Positions 42,969-55,055 of a stretch of DNA of 64,000 nt are shown here, one piece after another; the stretch's first letter is position 1, and each line of letters starts with the position of its first letter. The stretch lies in assembly GCF_002086795.1 (NCBI RefSeq), contig NZ_MVIM01000001.1:248001-312000 (forward strand), read 5' to 3'. Under the pieces are notes generated by a model. That model was not told the DNA's origin. It worked only from the letters and a program-made list of their open reading frames with translations, and did no database searches. This stretch comes from Mycolicibacterium tusciae. Lineage in GTDB: Bacteria > Actinomycetota > Actinomycetes > Mycobacteriales > Mycobacteriaceae. A program made the translations under genes and the position numbers.

Positions 42969-42996
42969 TAACGCCAGGCTCAGACAGTCTGTTCCC
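42969..42996 (-). promoter_or_regulatory. SigH/SigE-type promoter upstream of thioredoxin
   Basis: The minus strand reads GGGAACA (42990-42996), 16 nt, then CGTTA (42969-42973). This matches the SigH/SigE consensus GGAAY-N16-18-GTT. The -10 lies only 9 nt before the GTG, so the start site would give an almost leaderless message that skips the AGGAG. Oxidative-stress control is inferred. Confidence 0.5.
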
Positions 42997-43027
42997 ACTA
43001 TGTGGTCGGAGCAACCAGGGGTATCCC

Positions 43028-43744
43028 TCAGCGGTATTCCGGATTCGCAAAGTCGTAGCGACATCCCGCGTCCCATCCCGCACGGATGTTGCCGTGGGCC
43101 GGCACGCCTCCGGCCCGCGCGAGCATGCGGGCCAGGTGCATCAGATTCCACGTCATGAACGTCGTGTTGCGGTTGGTGAAGTCGTTGTCAGGTCCGCCCG
43201 ATCCGGGATCCAGATACGACGGACCCGGCCCCGCCTCTCCGATCCACCCCGCATCGGCCTGGGGCGGAATGGTGTAACCGATGTGCTGCAGTGTGTAGAG
43301 CACATTCTGGGCACAGTGCTTTACGCCATCCTCATTGCCGGTGATCAGACACCCGCCGACCCGTCCGTAATAGAGGTACTGGCCGGCATCGTTGAGCAGA
43401 TGCGAGCCGCCGTACAACCGCTCGTGTACCCGCTTCATCACCGAACTGTTGTCGCCGAGCCAGATCGGACCCGCAAGCACCAGAATGTCGGAGGCCAGCA
43501 CCTTTTCGAAGATGGCCGGCCAATCGTCGGCGGACCACCCGTGCTCACGCATGTCCGGCCACACCCCTGTGGCGATGTCATGGTCGACGGCACGCACCAC
43601 GTCTGTTTCCACTCCGTGCTTGGCCATGATCGCCGAACTGATGTCGATCAGTCCCTGGGTATTGCTGACTTCGGGCGATCGCTTGAGCGTGCAGTTGATG
43701 AAAAGTGCCTTGATGCCACTGAAATCGAGGTCGATCTCGGTCAT
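43028..43744 (-). CDS. Flavodoxin-fold NAD(P)H-dependent oxidoreductase
   Basis: The 238-residue protein has a flavodoxin-like fold: an FMN-phosphate loop region INCTLKRSPEVSNTQGL, ILVLAGPIWLGDNSS for the isoalloxazine contact, and GGCLITGNEDG. Related proteins reduce quinones or nitro compounds. Its ATG overlaps the stop of the upstream 213-residue protein (ATGA), so the two are coupled. The thioredoxin gene lies 67 bp downstream but appears to have its own promoter. The substrate is unknown. Confidence 0.8.
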   Translation of the reverse strand: MTEIDLDFSGIKALFINCTLKRSPEVSNTQGLIDISSAIMAKHGVETDVVRAVDHDIATGVWPDMREHGWSADDWPAIFEKVLASDILVLAGPIWLGDNSSVMKRVHERLYGGSHLLNDAGQYLYYGRVGGCLITGNEDGVKHCAQNVLYTLQHIGYTIPPQADAGWIGEAGPGPSYLDPGSGGPDNDFTNRNTTFMTWNLMHLARMLARAGGVPAHGNIRAGWDAGCRYDFANPEYR

Positions 43745-44382
43745 GACGCGCTCCTGTCCAATTCACGGCGGCCACGTTCGAAGAAGTCGGCGATGTGGCT
43801 AGCGAGGCTGTCGATATCGGCTGCGGGGTCGAGCGGGTAGAGCGCGCCGAACGACGCGTTCCAGAATTCGCCGGTGGGTACCGACTGTGGGTTGACGTAC
43901 GCGTAGGGCATCGGATGCTGGTCGTCGCCGGCGGATACGCCGTAGTTGACTTCGTCCTGGGTCACCGCCACGTCGAAGTGTTCGGGCCACAACACCGGAT
44001 GACATTCGGGCAGAAACGTCTTCAATGCATACCCACCCCCATAGTGGCTGCGGTTGACCCATTCGGCAGCATGCGCGTCGAGCCTCAGATCGGCGTCTGG
44101 CGGCAGCGCATCGACGATCGTGTAGACGCCCTCGGGTGGGCCGGCGACGATGCCGGCGGCCTCGGCTATCGAACTCATCGGGCCCTCCAACGGGACCGCA
44201 TGATTGGGCAGGACCAGTTCGGTGCCGTGCACCGCGACCGGAATCGTCACCGCTGAGAATCCGTCCGGGCGCACTGCGAGCCGGATCGTGCCCGCCGATC
44301 GGTACTGCGGTCCGGCGATCAGACTTTCGGCCACTCCGCGCAGCTGGCGCCGCGTCCTGACATAGTTCGCCTCGAAGCTCAC
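43741..44382 (-). CDS. Hypothetical protein, coupled to flavodoxin-like gene
   Basis: The 213-residue soluble protein starts with GTG. It has no motif I recognise; the sequence is balanced alpha/beta with an Arg-rich N-terminal helix (YVRTRRQLRGVAESL) and a C-terminal helix (ASHIADFFERGRRELD). A 4-bp overlap couples it to the downstream flavodoxin-like oxidoreductase, suggesting a shared pathway. I cannot assign a function. Confidence 0.7.
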   Translation of the reverse strand: MSFEANYVRTRRQLRGVAESLIAGPQYRSAGTIRLAVRPDGFSAVTIPVAVHGTELVLPNHAVPLEGPMSSIAEAAGIVAGPPEGVYTIVDALPPDADLRLDAHAAEWVNRSHYGGGYALKTFLPECHPVLWPEHFDVAVTQDEVNYGVSAGDDQHPMPYAYVNPQSVPTGEFWNASFGALYPLDPAADIDSLASHIADFFERGRRELDRSAS

Positions 44383-44412
44383 ACTGACTGGGTTACCAGA
44401 TAGGGCTCGGCG

Positions 44413-44958
44413 TTACAGAGACTTTCGGGCCAATGCCGCGGCTGTGTCGGCGTTGGCCAACAGCTGCGCCCGGCGCTTCGGCAGCCAGAACACCTCGACC
44501 GCAAGGGCCACCAGATAGATGGCCGACGCGATGAGATTGCCCCACGAACCGTAAACGGCGTCCCACGCCGCCGTCGCCACCGCGACGACGAGGACGACGA
44601 TGAGCACCCAGCGCAGCCAGCGAGCCGTCTCCGCGGCCTCGTGCAGCCCGCGGGCGTAGTCGACGAGCGGCCCCGACAGGCGATCGTCATCGAGCGGCCG
44701 CCCCGCTCGGACCGCCCGTGCCACCGCGACGCGCTCCTGGCCGGTGAGGGCTTTGGCACCCGGCCAGTACCGCGCCATGCGGCGGGCCATCCAGACTCCG
44801 TAGAACGTGCCGACGACGACAAGCACGATCACACCAGAAATCCAGAACCCCGAATCGAGCCATGCCAGCACACCGACACAGAGCCCGACGACGCCGCCGG
44901 TCGTCAGCGCGCGAAGCGCGAACCCACCTCGCCACACCACCGCCGGAATCGTGACCAC
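44413..44958 (-). CDS. Hypothetical four-helix membrane protein
   Basis: The 181-residue protein has two membrane helices in the N-terminal third (VVGLCVGVLAWLDSGFW, ISGVIVLVVVGTFYGVW). A cytosolic stretch starting KALTGQERVAVARAVRAGRP follows, then two more helices (VLIVVLVVAVATAAW, LIASAIYLVALAVEVFW). The GQERVAVARAVRxG pattern recurs in actinobacterial membrane proteins of unknown function. GTG start. It is not obviously linked to either neighbour. Confidence 0.7.
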   Translation of the reverse strand: MVTIPAVVWRGGFALRALTTGGVVGLCVGVLAWLDSGFWISGVIVLVVVGTFYGVWMARRMARYWPGAKALTGQERVAVARAVRAGRPLDDDRLSGPLVDYARGLHEAAETARWLRWVLIVVLVVAVATAAWDAVYGSWGNLIASAIYLVALAVEVFWLPKRRAQLLANADTAAALARKSL

Positions 44959-44988
44959 GCAACACAGTCTGACCGAACAGCCGACGGC

Positions 44989-46704
44989 TCACAGGTCCAA
45001 TACGACGCCCAGCGACGGTTTTGCCGAACAGATCAGCACGGTCCCCTGCTCGGGCAACTCCAGTGGCGGCTGCCGGTAGGTGATGGTCCCGTCCACCAAC
45101 GGCGTGACGCAGATGTGGCACACACCGCTGCGGCAGGAGAAGCGCGTCGGGACGTCGCACGCCTCGGCGAGTTCGAGAATGCTGGCGTAGTCGTCCGACC
45201 AGTTGACGGTGATCCCGCTGCGCGCGAACGATACTGCCGGCCCGGTGCCCTGCGGGCCGTCGGGCAGGTGTGGTGGCCGCTGCGGTGCATCGGTGATGCC
45301 GGGGTTGATCGGCGGCAGCGCGCCGAAGAGTTCGGAATGGATGCGGGACTCGTCGATCCCGGCGCCCGCGAGCGCATCCCGCATGTCGGCCATGAACTGT
45401 TCTGGCCCACAGAGATACGCGATCGCGTCGCGGGGCAGACCGAGCGCTTCGACTGCCGCCATACCCGGCCTGCCGCCCTCGGCGGTGTAGAAGGTCCGCT
45501 GCCGCGCGTTGGGCAGCGAGCCGATGAGATCGCCGACTTCGCCGCCGAATGCCAGGCTCTGCGCGTCACGGGTGATGTGCAGCCACCAGACGTCTCGCTC
45601 GCTGCGCTGCGCGGCCAACGCGTGCAGCATCGCGAGCACCGGGGTGATGCCGATACCAGCCGACATGAGCACGACCGGATCGGTCTCGTCGCCCAAATAG
45701 AATTCACCACGGGGAGCGGCCGCCTCGATCACGGACCCTGGGCTGAGGTTGTCGTGGATCCACGTGCTCACCCGGCCCCGCTCCTCGCGCTTCACGCTGA
45801 TCCGGTAACGGTCGCCGGTGCTCGACAGCGAGTAGCTGCGCAGTGGTGCGGGGTCGCCCGCCGGTACACGCAGCGTCAGGAACTGTCCGGACCGCGCGGT
45901 GGGCAACGCCGTGCCGTCGGTGGTTTCGAGCTCGATCGAAAGGACCGACGGGCTTTCGCGGCGGGTTTCGGCCACCCGCAGGGCGCGGAATCCGTGCCAG
46001 CCGGGTTCGACGCCGATCGCCGGTGACGTCGCGCCGGACGGACTGTCGTGCGCGGCCAGCAGTTCGGCGAAGGACTGCTGCCACCCGGGGCTCAGCGCGG
46101 GGATGTCTACCGCCGTGCGGAGCATGTCGACGTCGCGGTCGGGCAGATACAGCAACGCGTCGACGTCGGCGACACTCAGTGCGTGGCGTCCGCGCCGTGT
46201 CCGCACGATCTCGTCGCCCGACGCGACGAGACCTTCTTCGATGACGCGGAAGTAGAACCCCGGGCGATGATGGGCGACAAGGAGATTGGGCATCTCGGGC
46301 TCGCCGAGTCGAATGCCGACGCGAAAGCACGTCACACGCGGCTGAGTGACCTCGAACTCGGCCTCCCCGATGCGATACCTGTCACCGATGCACACCTCGT
46401 CGTCACTGAGGCCGGTGATCGTGAAGTTCTCGCCGAACGTACCCGGCTCGAGGTCGTCACGGCCGAAATGGCGCTGCCAGTGCTCATACGACTCCGTCTG
46501 GTACACCATGACGGCGCGTTGTTCGCCGCCGTGACCGTTGAGGTCGCCCTGACCGTCGCCGTCGATATTCAGGCGTCGCACCATCACCGGACCCTGCACC
46601 GGCTTCTTGTAGATGCCGGTGTGAACGGTCTTCCCTCGCCACGGCACATCGGCGGGCATCCCGATGTTGAGGGATACCAGGGTGGGAACCACGGGACCGT
46701 TCAT
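44989..46704 (-). CDS. MOSC - flavin reductase - [2Fe-2S] ferredoxin fusion
   Basis: The 571-residue fusion has a YiiM-like MOSC domain at the N-terminus (GDLNGHGGEQRAVMVYQ; Cys in VTCFRVGIRLG) and a 3-alpha helix segment. A ferredoxin-reductase module follows with an RSYSLSS flavin motif and SAGIGITPVLAML for NAD(P). The C-terminal plant-type ferredoxin has CRSGVCHIC and a distant ICSAKP cysteine. MOSC domains bind molybdenum cofactor or transfer sulfur, so a redox activity on N-hydroxylated or similar compounds is plausible. The ATG overlaps the CGNR gene's stop (ATGA). Confidence 0.88.
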   Translation of the reverse strand: MNGPVVPTLVSLNIGMPADVPWRGKTVHTGIYKKPVQGPVMVRRLNIDGDGQGDLNGHGGEQRAVMVYQTESYEHWQRHFGRDDLEPGTFGENFTITGLSDDEVCIGDRYRIGEAEFEVTQPRVTCFRVGIRLGEPEMPNLLVAHHRPGFYFRVIEEGLVASGDEIVRTRRGRHALSVADVDALLYLPDRDVDMLRTAVDIPALSPGWQQSFAELLAAHDSPSGATSPAIGVEPGWHGFRALRVAETRRESPSVLSIELETTDGTALPTARSGQFLTLRVPAGDPAPLRSYSLSSTGDRYRISVKREERGRVSTWIHDNLSPGSVIEAAAPRGEFYLGDETDPVVLMSAGIGITPVLAMLHALAAQRSERDVWWLHITRDAQSLAFGGEVGDLIGSLPNARQRTFYTAEGGRPGMAAVEALGLPRDAIAYLCGPEQFMADMRDALAGAGIDESRIHSELFGALPPINPGITDAPQRPPHLPDGPQGTGPAVSFARSGITVNWSDDYASILELAEACDVPTRFSCRSGVCHICVTPLVDGTITYRQPPLELPEQGTVLICSAKPSLGVVLDL

Positions 46705-47213
46705 GCCTCGGTCGCCCGCGCGCGACGGTAGTGTCTGCGGGCTTTCATCCGGTTGCCGCAGATGGCCATCGAACACCATCTGGCGGTGTTGGGCTTGCTG
46801 CGGTCGATGAGGAACAACCGGCATTCATCGTTCGCACATGGACGCAGCCGTCCCGGGCTGGAGATCCGCAGCGCGTCCCAGGCCAGGACCGCACGCGCCG
46901 CGCCGGAAGCACCGTCGACCCGCCAGTCCAAGCCGTCGTCGCCTGCAACCGGCCGCAGGCGGATGTCGTCGACAAAGCGATTGAGCGCCGTGGGACCGCT
47001 CTGGCCGCGCACCACCTTCTGCAGAGTCGAGCGTGCCTGCCGCAGGGTTGCGAGCTCGGTGATGGTGTCCGCGACATCGTGCGCACGCATCCAGGCCTGC
47101 GCCTCTGCCGAATCAGCGAGACCGTCATGCACGGTGCCGTCGATCACAGGCGTTGTGTTGAGCAGATCGAGCAGAAACGCCTCGTCCGGCGGGGCCGCCA
47201 CCACCAGATCCAT
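46701..47213 (-). CDS. CGNR zinc-finger transcriptional regulator
   Basis: The 170-residue protein has a C-terminal CGNR zinc finger: RPCANDECRLFLID then ARWCSMAICGNRMKARRHY, with four cysteines for zinc and the eponymous CGNR. The N-terminal helical domain (ABATE type) probably binds a ligand. The ATG follows GGAGG. It is co-transcribed with the MOSC fusion and divergent from the dehalogenase-like pair, which it may control. Confidence 0.88.
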   Translation of the reverse strand: MDLVVAAPPDEAFLLDLLNTTPVIDGTVHDGLADSAEAQAWMRAHDVADTITELATLRQARSTLQKVVRGQSGPTALNRFVDDIRLRPVAGDDGLDWRVDGASGAARAVLAWDALRISSPGRLRPCANDECRLFLIDRSKPNTARWCSMAICGNRMKARRHYRRARATEA

Positions 47214-47233
47214 ATCTAACCTCCAAATTGATA

Positions 47234-47262
47234 TTGACAGGTTACACGAGAGCGAGTAGGCA
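47234..47262 (+). promoter_or_regulatory. Promoter of the alpha/beta-hydrolase gene
   Basis: TTGACA (47234-47239), a 17-nt spacer, then TAGGCA (47257-47262) makes a near-consensus housekeeping promoter in the divergent region. The downstream gene also has AGGAG before its ATG, so it has a leader of about 30 nt. Confidence 0.5.
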
Positions 47263-47299
47263 TGTCACTAACCGGTAAAAAATCTAAGAGGAGTTAGTC

Positions 47300-48169
47300 A
47301 TGGGAGTTCAGGTCCACCACCGCTACGCCACCGTCGCTGACCATCGGTTGTTCTACCGCGAAGCGGGCTCGCAGGATGCGCCGACGCTCGTCCTGCTGCA
47401 CGGCTTCCCCACCAGTTCGTTCATGTTCCGCGACCTCATCCCCCGGCTCGCCGACCGCTACCACGTGATCGCACCGGACCACCTCGGCTTCGGACTCTCC
47501 GACGCGCCGTCCGTCGACGAATTCGATTACACCTTCGACGCGCTGACCGATCTCACCGAAGGACTGCTTGCCCAACTGGGGGTGACCCGATATGCCATCT
47601 ACGTCCAGGATTACGGCGCGCCCATCGGATGGCGCCTGTCGCTGCGGCACCCGCAGGCGATCAGCGCGATCGTCACGCAGAACGGCAACGGCTACGACGA
47701 GGGCTTCGTCGAGAGTTTCTGGACCACGGTCTGGGACTACCAGCGCGACCAGAACCCCGACACCGAGGCCGGAGTGCGGAGCGCGCTGAGTGTCGAGGGA
47801 ATCAGATGGCAGTACCTGACCGGCGTCGACGACGAATCGCTTGTCAGTCCCGACACGTGGATCCACGACGCGGCCCTGGTGAGCCGGCCGGGCAACGACC
47901 AGATCCAGCTCGCGCTGTTCCGCGACTACGCGACCAATGCACCTATGTATCCGGCGCTGCACGACTACCTGCGCACGAGCAAGGTGCCGGTGCTCGCCGT
48001 CTGGGGTCAGGCCGACCCGATCTTCGGGCCCGACGGCGCGCGCGCGTTCGGAAAGGACGCGCACGACGCCGAGATCCACCTCCTCGAGGGCGGCCACTTC
48101 CTGCTCGAAACCGCTGCCGAAGAAGTCGCCGACCTCATGCGGTCCTTCCTGCAGCGAATCGCCACGTAA
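47300..48169 (+). CDS. Alpha/beta hydrolase, haloalkane dehalogenase/epoxide hydrolase-like
   Basis: The 289-residue protein has an oxyanion HGFPTSS motif (His34), the nucleophile elbow VQDYGAPIG with Asp104, acid Asp239 in WGQADP, and base His266 in GGHFLLE. An Asp nucleophile rather than Ser places it with haloalkane dehalogenases and epoxide hydrolases. The residue after the nucleophile is Tyr, whereas dehalogenases usually have Trp as a halide ligand, so dehalogenation is not assured. A haloacid-dehalogenase-like gene follows 31 bp downstream. Confidence 0.85.
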   Translation: MGVQVHHRYATVADHRLFYREAGSQDAPTLVLLHGFPTSSFMFRDLIPRLADRYHVIAPDHLGFGLSDAPSVDEFDYTFDALTDLTEGLLAQLGVTRYAIYVQDYGAPIGWRLSLRHPQAISAIVTQNGNGYDEGFVESFWTTVWDYQRDQNPDTEAGVRSALSVEGIRWQYLTGVDDESLVSPDTWIHDAALVSRPGNDQIQLALFRDYATNAPMYPALHDYLRTSKVPVLAVWGQADPIFGPDGARAFGKDAHDAEIHLLEGGHFLLETAAEEVADLMRSFLQRIAT

Positions 48170-48200
48170 ATATCCATAGGGCCACGACAATGGGATTGGC

Positions 48201-48899
48201 ATGGCAACGGAAACGACTGAGCGCCCATCGGTCCTCGTATTCGATGTCAACGAGACACTGATCGACATCGAGTCGCTGGCGCCGCACTTCGAGCGGATGT
48301 TCGGCGACCGCGGCGTGCTGCGCGAGTGGTTCAACCAACTCGTCATGTACTCGATGACGGCCACGCTATCCGGCAACTACGTCGACTTCTTCACTCTCGG
48401 ACAGGCGGTGCTGCGGATGATCGGCGGCAGTCGCCAGACGTCGATCACCGAGGGTGACCTCGAGGACCTCGCCCATGGCATGCGCACGATGCCCGCCCAC
48501 CCGGATGTCGCCGACGGGCTGGCAACTCTGCGTGCACAGGGGTATCGGCTTGTCACGCTGACCAATTCGCCACCGAAACCCGGTGTGCCGACACCCTTGG
48601 CCAGCGCCGGCCTTGCCCAGTTCTTCGAACGGCAGTTCAGTGTCGACACCTGGCGGGTGTTCAAGCCCTCTGCAGGGCTCTACACCGGAGTGGCCAGCGA
48701 GCTCGAGGTGGAACCGTCGGACTGCATGATGGTCGCCGCTCACGTGTGGGACACCGTCGGTGCACAGTCGGCGGGGTTGCGCGGCGCGCTGCTCACCCGC
48801 CCCGGCAACGCTCCACTGCCCACTCCGGAGTTACCTCAGCCCGACATCATCGTCGAGGACGTGCGGGAGCTCGCCCAGCGACTCGGGCCGACTGGATAG
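48201..48899 (+). CDS. HAD-family haloacid dehalogenase type II-like
   Basis: The 232-residue HAD hydrolase has motif I FDVNETLIDIE (Asp15 nucleophile), motif II LTNSPP, Lys in VFKPSAGLY and motif III MVAAHVWDTVGAQSAG. FDVNETL and the AAHxWDxxGA pattern are typical of L-2-haloacid dehalogenases rather than phosphatases. It lies directly behind the Asp-nucleophile hydrolase, in the order expected for haloalkane to haloacid breakdown. It is convergent with sufT, with 4 bp between stops. Confidence 0.85.
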   Translation: MATETTERPSVLVFDVNETLIDIESLAPHFERMFGDRGVLREWFNQLVMYSMTATLSGNYVDFFTLGQAVLRMIGGSRQTSITEGDLEDLAHGMRTMPAHPDVADGLATLRAQGYRLVTLTNSPPKPGVPTPLASAGLAQFFERQFSVDTWRVFKPSAGLYTGVASELEVEPSDCMMVAAHVWDTVGAQSAGLRGALLTRPGNAPLPTPELPQPDIIVEDVRELAQRLGPTG

Positions 48900-48903
48900 A
48901 GCG

Positions 48904-49228
48904 TCAGACGGTGAAGCCCAACGCGCGAAGCTGTTCGCGGCCATCCTCGGTGATCTTGTCCGGACCCCATGGCGGATTCCATACCCAGTTGATCTTGATC
49001 TCTTTGACCAGACCGCTGCCGACCAGTGCGGTACGCGACTGGTCCTCGATCACGTCGGTCAGCGGGCAGGCCGCCGACGTCAGCGTCATGTCGATCAACG
49101 CGACGTCGCCCTGCTCGCCCTTCTCCACGTTCAAGCCGTAGACGAGACCGAGGTCGACGACGTTGATCCCGAGCTCGGGATCGACGACGTCGCGCATCGC
49201 CTCTTCCAGGTCGGCGAGCATCTCCTCG

Positions 49229-49251
<23 letters not shown>
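48904..49251 (-). CDS. sufT: SufT-like MIP18 (DUF59) iron-sulfur assembly factor
   Basis: The 115-residue protein has the DUF59 core: MRDVVDPELGINVVDLGLVY and TSAACPLTDVIEDQ with the conserved Cys, plus WNPPWGPDKI near the end. It supports maturation of Fe-S proteins. The ATG follows GGAGA, giving the length of Rv1466; a GTG 15 bp upstream would overlap the ribosome-binding site. It is the last gene of the suf operon, overlapping the 3' end of sufU. Confidence 0.92.
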
Positions 49252-51732
<2,481 letters not shown>

Positions 51733-51736
<4 letters not shown>

Positions 51737-52911
51737 GAGGTGGCCGTCCTCGATTCGGTGATCTCTAGTTCGTGTTCGATGGCCTCGGTGAGGCGTTCGC
51801 GCACTGCGGGGACGGCGATCTTCTGTATGAGCTCGCCGAAGAAGCCCCGGACGACAAGACGCCTGGCCTGGTCTTCGGGGATTCCGCGTGCCTGAAGGTA
51901 AAACAGTTGCTCGTCGTCGAAACGTCCGGTGGCACTGGCGTGCCCGGCGCCGGCGATCTCGCCGGTTTCGATTTCGAGGTTCGGCACCGAGTCGGCGCGC
52001 GCGCCGTCGGTGAGCACGAGGTTGCGGTTGGTCTCGAACGTGTCGGTCCCCGTCGCCGCGGCCCGGATCAGCACGTCGCCGACCCACACGGTGTGCGCAT
52101 CGGGTTTGCCGGAGTCCGGATCACCTTGCAGCGCACCCTTGTACGTGACGTGCGAGCGGCAGTTGGGCTGGGCGTGGTCGACGAGCAGACGGGATTCGAA
52201 GTGCTGGCCATCGTCGGCGAAGTACAGGCCGAGCAGCTCTGCGTCGCCGCCCGGCGCACAGAACTTGGTCCGCGCAGTGAGCCGCACCAGGTCGCCGCCC
52301 AGGGTGACCGCGACGTGGCGCAGCACCGCGTCCTTGCCCAGCGCGGCGTGATGGCTGCTGACGTGAACGGCGTCGTCGGCCCAGTCGGCGATCGAGACGA
52401 CGGTCAGCCGCGCCGCGTCCTCGACGACGAATTCGACGTTGTCGGCGTAGGTTCCGCTGCCGCGATGATCTATGACGATCACGGCTTCGCCGAGCTCGCC
52501 CACCCGCACCTGCAGGTGGCCGTAGGCCGTCGCACCCTCGCCCGGGCCGGTGATGCCGATTTCGATGGGCTGTTCGCAGACGACATTTCTCGGGACGGTC
52601 ACCACGGTCGCGCTGTTGAACGACGAGAACGCTTGGGCGGCAACCCGATCAGCCGGCACACCCGCCTGGCCGAGACGTTCGTCGCCGCGGCGCACGGTTT
52701 CCACGCTGACGCCTGCGCATTCGGAGACCTCGATACTCGCGGTGCCGGTGGCTACGGCGGATCCGTCGTGCAGACCGCGCAGGCGCTTGAGCGGGGTGAA
52801 GCGCCAGATCTCGTCGCGGCCGCCGGGCACCTCGAAAGCGTCGACGTCGAACGACGTGAACAACTCCCCTTTGTTGGCGCCCTCGACCGCATTGGTGAGG
52901 TTCTGAGTCAT
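51733..52911 (-). CDS. sufD: SufD scaffold protein
   Basis: The 392-residue SufD forms the beta-helix heterodimer with SufB. Conserved features are RTKFCAPGGDAELLGLYFA, QHFESRLLVDHAQPNCRS and the C-terminal GEIAGAGHASATGRFDDEQLFYL. The start codon directly follows the sufB TAG, and the stop overlaps the sufC ATG. It corresponds to Rv1462. Confidence 0.95.
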
Positions 52912-54339
52912 CTAGCCGACCGCGCCTTCCATCTGCAGCTCGATCAGACGATTCAGCTCGAGCGCATACTCCATCGGGAGTTCCTTCGCGATCGGCTCGA
53001 CGAAGCCGCGCACCACCATCGCCATCGCCTCGTCCTCGGTCATCCCGCGGCTCATCAGATAGAACAGCTGGTCCTCGCTGACCTTGGACACCGTGGCTTC
53101 GTGGCCCATCGTGACGTCGTCCTCGCGGATGTCGACGTAGGGATAGGTGTCACTGCGGCTGATGGTGTCGACAAGCAGCGCATCGCATTTCACGCTGGAC
53201 CGCGAGCCGTGCGCACCCTTGTTGACCTGAACCAGTCCGCGATAGGACGCGCGCCCGCCGCCGCGTGCGACGGACTTCGACACGATGTTGCTCGAGGTGT
53301 TCGGTGCCAGGTGAAGCATCTTCGCGCCGGTGTCCTGATGCTGACCCTCGCCCGCGAACGCCACCGAAAGCACCTCGCCCTTGGCGTGCTCGCCGGTCAT
53401 CCACACGGCGGGGTATTTCATCGTGACCTTTGAGCCGATGTTGCCGTCGACCCACTCCATCGTGGCGCCGGCTTCCGCCCGCGCTCTTTTCGTGACGAGG
53501 TTGTAGACGTTGTTCGACCAGTTCTGAATGGTGGTGTAACGGCAACGGCCACCGGGCTTCACGATGATCTCGACAACCGCCGAGTGCAACGAGTCGCTCT
53601 TGTAGATCGGCGCAGTACACCCCTCGACGTAGTGCACGTAGGCGTCTTCGTCGACGATGATCAGCGTGCGCTCGAACTGACCCATGTTCTCGGTGTTGAT
53701 GCGGAAGTACGCCTGGAGCGGGATGTCGACGTGGACACCCTTGGGGACGTAGATGAACGAACCACCCGACCACACCGCGGTGTTCAGCGCGGAGAACTTG
53801 TTGTCGCCGGCCGGGATCACCGTGCCGAAGTACTGCCTGAAGAGCTCGGGATGCTCTTTCAGAGCGGTGTCGGTGTCGAGGAAGATGACGCCTTGGGCCT
53901 CCAGATCCTCACGGATGGAGTGATAGACGACCTCCGACTCGTACTGCGCGGCGACACCGGACACCAGGCGCTGCTTCTCCGCCTCGGGGATGCCGAGCTT
54001 GTCGTAGGTGTTCCTGATGTCCTCAGGCAGATCATCCCAGGTGGCGGCCTGCTTCTCGCTGGACCGCACGAAGTACTTGATGTTGTCGAAGTAGATGCCC
54101 TCCAGGTTGGAACCCCAGTTCGGCATCGGCTTCTTGTCGAACGTGCGCAGCGCCTTCAGCCGCATCTCGAGCATCCACTCGGGCTCGCTCTTCTTCGCGG
54201 AGATGTCGCGCACCACTGCCTCGGACAGCCCGCGCTGGGCGCTGGCGCCCGCAACGTCGGAATCCGCCCAGCCATAGCCGTAACGACCCAGCGACTCAAT
54301 GGTCTGCTCCTGGGTCAGGGCCTCGGGGGTGGTCGTCAT
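52912..54339 (-). CDS. sufB: SufB scaffold protein (no intein)
   Basis: The 475-residue SufB carries the site of Fe-S cluster assembly. Conserved segments are [29 protein letters not shown] and [19 protein letters not shown]. tuberculosis SufB (Rv1461) is interrupted by an intein, which I recall at the YVEG-C junction; here that junction is unbroken and the length is that of the mature protein. The ATG overlaps the sufR stop (ATGA). Confidence 0.96.
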   Translation of the reverse strand: MTTTPEALTQEQTIESLGRYGYGWADSDVAGASAQRGLSEAVVRDISAKKSEPEWMLEMRLKALRTFDKKPMPNWGSNLEGIYFDNIKYFVRSSEKQAATWDDLPEDIRNTYDKLGIPEAEKQRLVSGVAAQYESEVVYHSIREDLEAQGVIFLDTDTALKEHPELFRQYFGTVIPAGDNKFSALNTAVWSGGSFIYVPKGVHVDIPLQAYFRINTENMGQFERTLIIVDEDAYVHYVEGCTAPIYKSDSLHSAVVEIIVKPGGRCRYTTIQNWSNNVYNLVTKRARAEAGATMEWVDGNIGSKVTMKYPAVWMTGEHAKGEVLSVAFAGEGQHQDTGAKMLHLAPNTSSNIVSKSVARGGGRASYRGLVQVNKGAHGSRSSVKCDALLVDTISRSDTYPYVDIREDDVTMGHEATVSKVSEDQLFYLMSRGMTEDEAMAMVVRGFVEPIAKELPMEYALELNRLIELQMEGAVG

Positions 54340-55055
54340 GTCGACGCTCCTAGCTTGCTCGTGGTGGTGGCTTCGGCTCGGGCTGTGTGCCGAAGGGTGT
54401 TGGTCTCGGTCAGCGGAACGTGCGTCGTGCATGCGCAGTTACCGTTGACGATCGTGGCGAGCCTCTGTACATGCGTACCCAGGATCTCGGCGAAAGCTTC
54501 TCGCTCGGTCTCGCACAACTCGGGGAACTCCTCGGCGACATGCGATACGGGGCAGTGATGCTGGCAGAGCTCGATCCCGTGCAGCGGAGCGCTCACCTCT
54601 GTGGCGGTGGCAGCGTACCCGGCCTCGGTCAGTGCTCCCGCTACACGCTCGACGACTGATTCAACGTCATCGGGTCCCTCGGTTACTCCCGACAGGATGG
54701 TGTCGATGCGGCGGCGGGCGAAGGTGCGCACGGCTTCGTCGCCACCGATCTCGCGTAGCTGGCGCATGGCCGCGGCCGCGAGGTCGTCATAGGCGTGACC
54801 CATCTTGGCGCGTCCGGCCGCGGTCAACCGGTAGCGCTTGGCGGGACGTCCTCGCCCACTGTGTTGCCAGGCCGCTGCTGCGCTGGACTGCGCATCTCCG
54901 GCGTCCATCAGCGCGTCGAGATGTCTGCGCACGCCCGCGGCCGAGATTCCGAGCTGTTCGCCTATCTCACCTGCGGTGACGGGTCCGGACTCCAGCAGGT
55001 GCCGGACGATGGCGCCACGGGTGTGGCGATCGGTTCCGTCCGGGCCGAATTTCAC
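54336..55055 (-). CDS. sufR: SufR, iron-sulfur-responsive repressor of the suf operon
   Basis: The 239-residue regulator has an N-terminal winged HTH ([20 protein letters not shown]) with a basic wing ([13 protein letters not shown]). Its C-terminal domain has cysteines in CQHHC, PELCET and NGNCACT that can hold a [4Fe-4S] cluster. The GTG at 55055 starts right before the conserved [13 protein letters not shown]; another GTG 45 bp upstream is possible. An inverted repeat TCACAA-N5-TTGTGA covers the start codon. It heads the suf operon and corresponds to Rv1460. Confidence 0.92.
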   Translation of the reverse strand: MKFGPDGTDRHTRGAIVRHLLESGPVTAGEIGEQLGISAAGVRRHLDALMDAGDAQSSAAAAWQHSGRGRPAKRYRLTAAGRAKMGHAYDDLAAAAMRQLREIGGDEAVRTFARRRIDTILSGVTEGPDDVESVVERVAGALTEAGYAATATEVSAPLHGIELCQHHCPVSHVAEEFPELCETEREAFAEILGTHVQRLATIVNGNCACTTHVPLTETNTLRHTARAEATTTSKLGAST

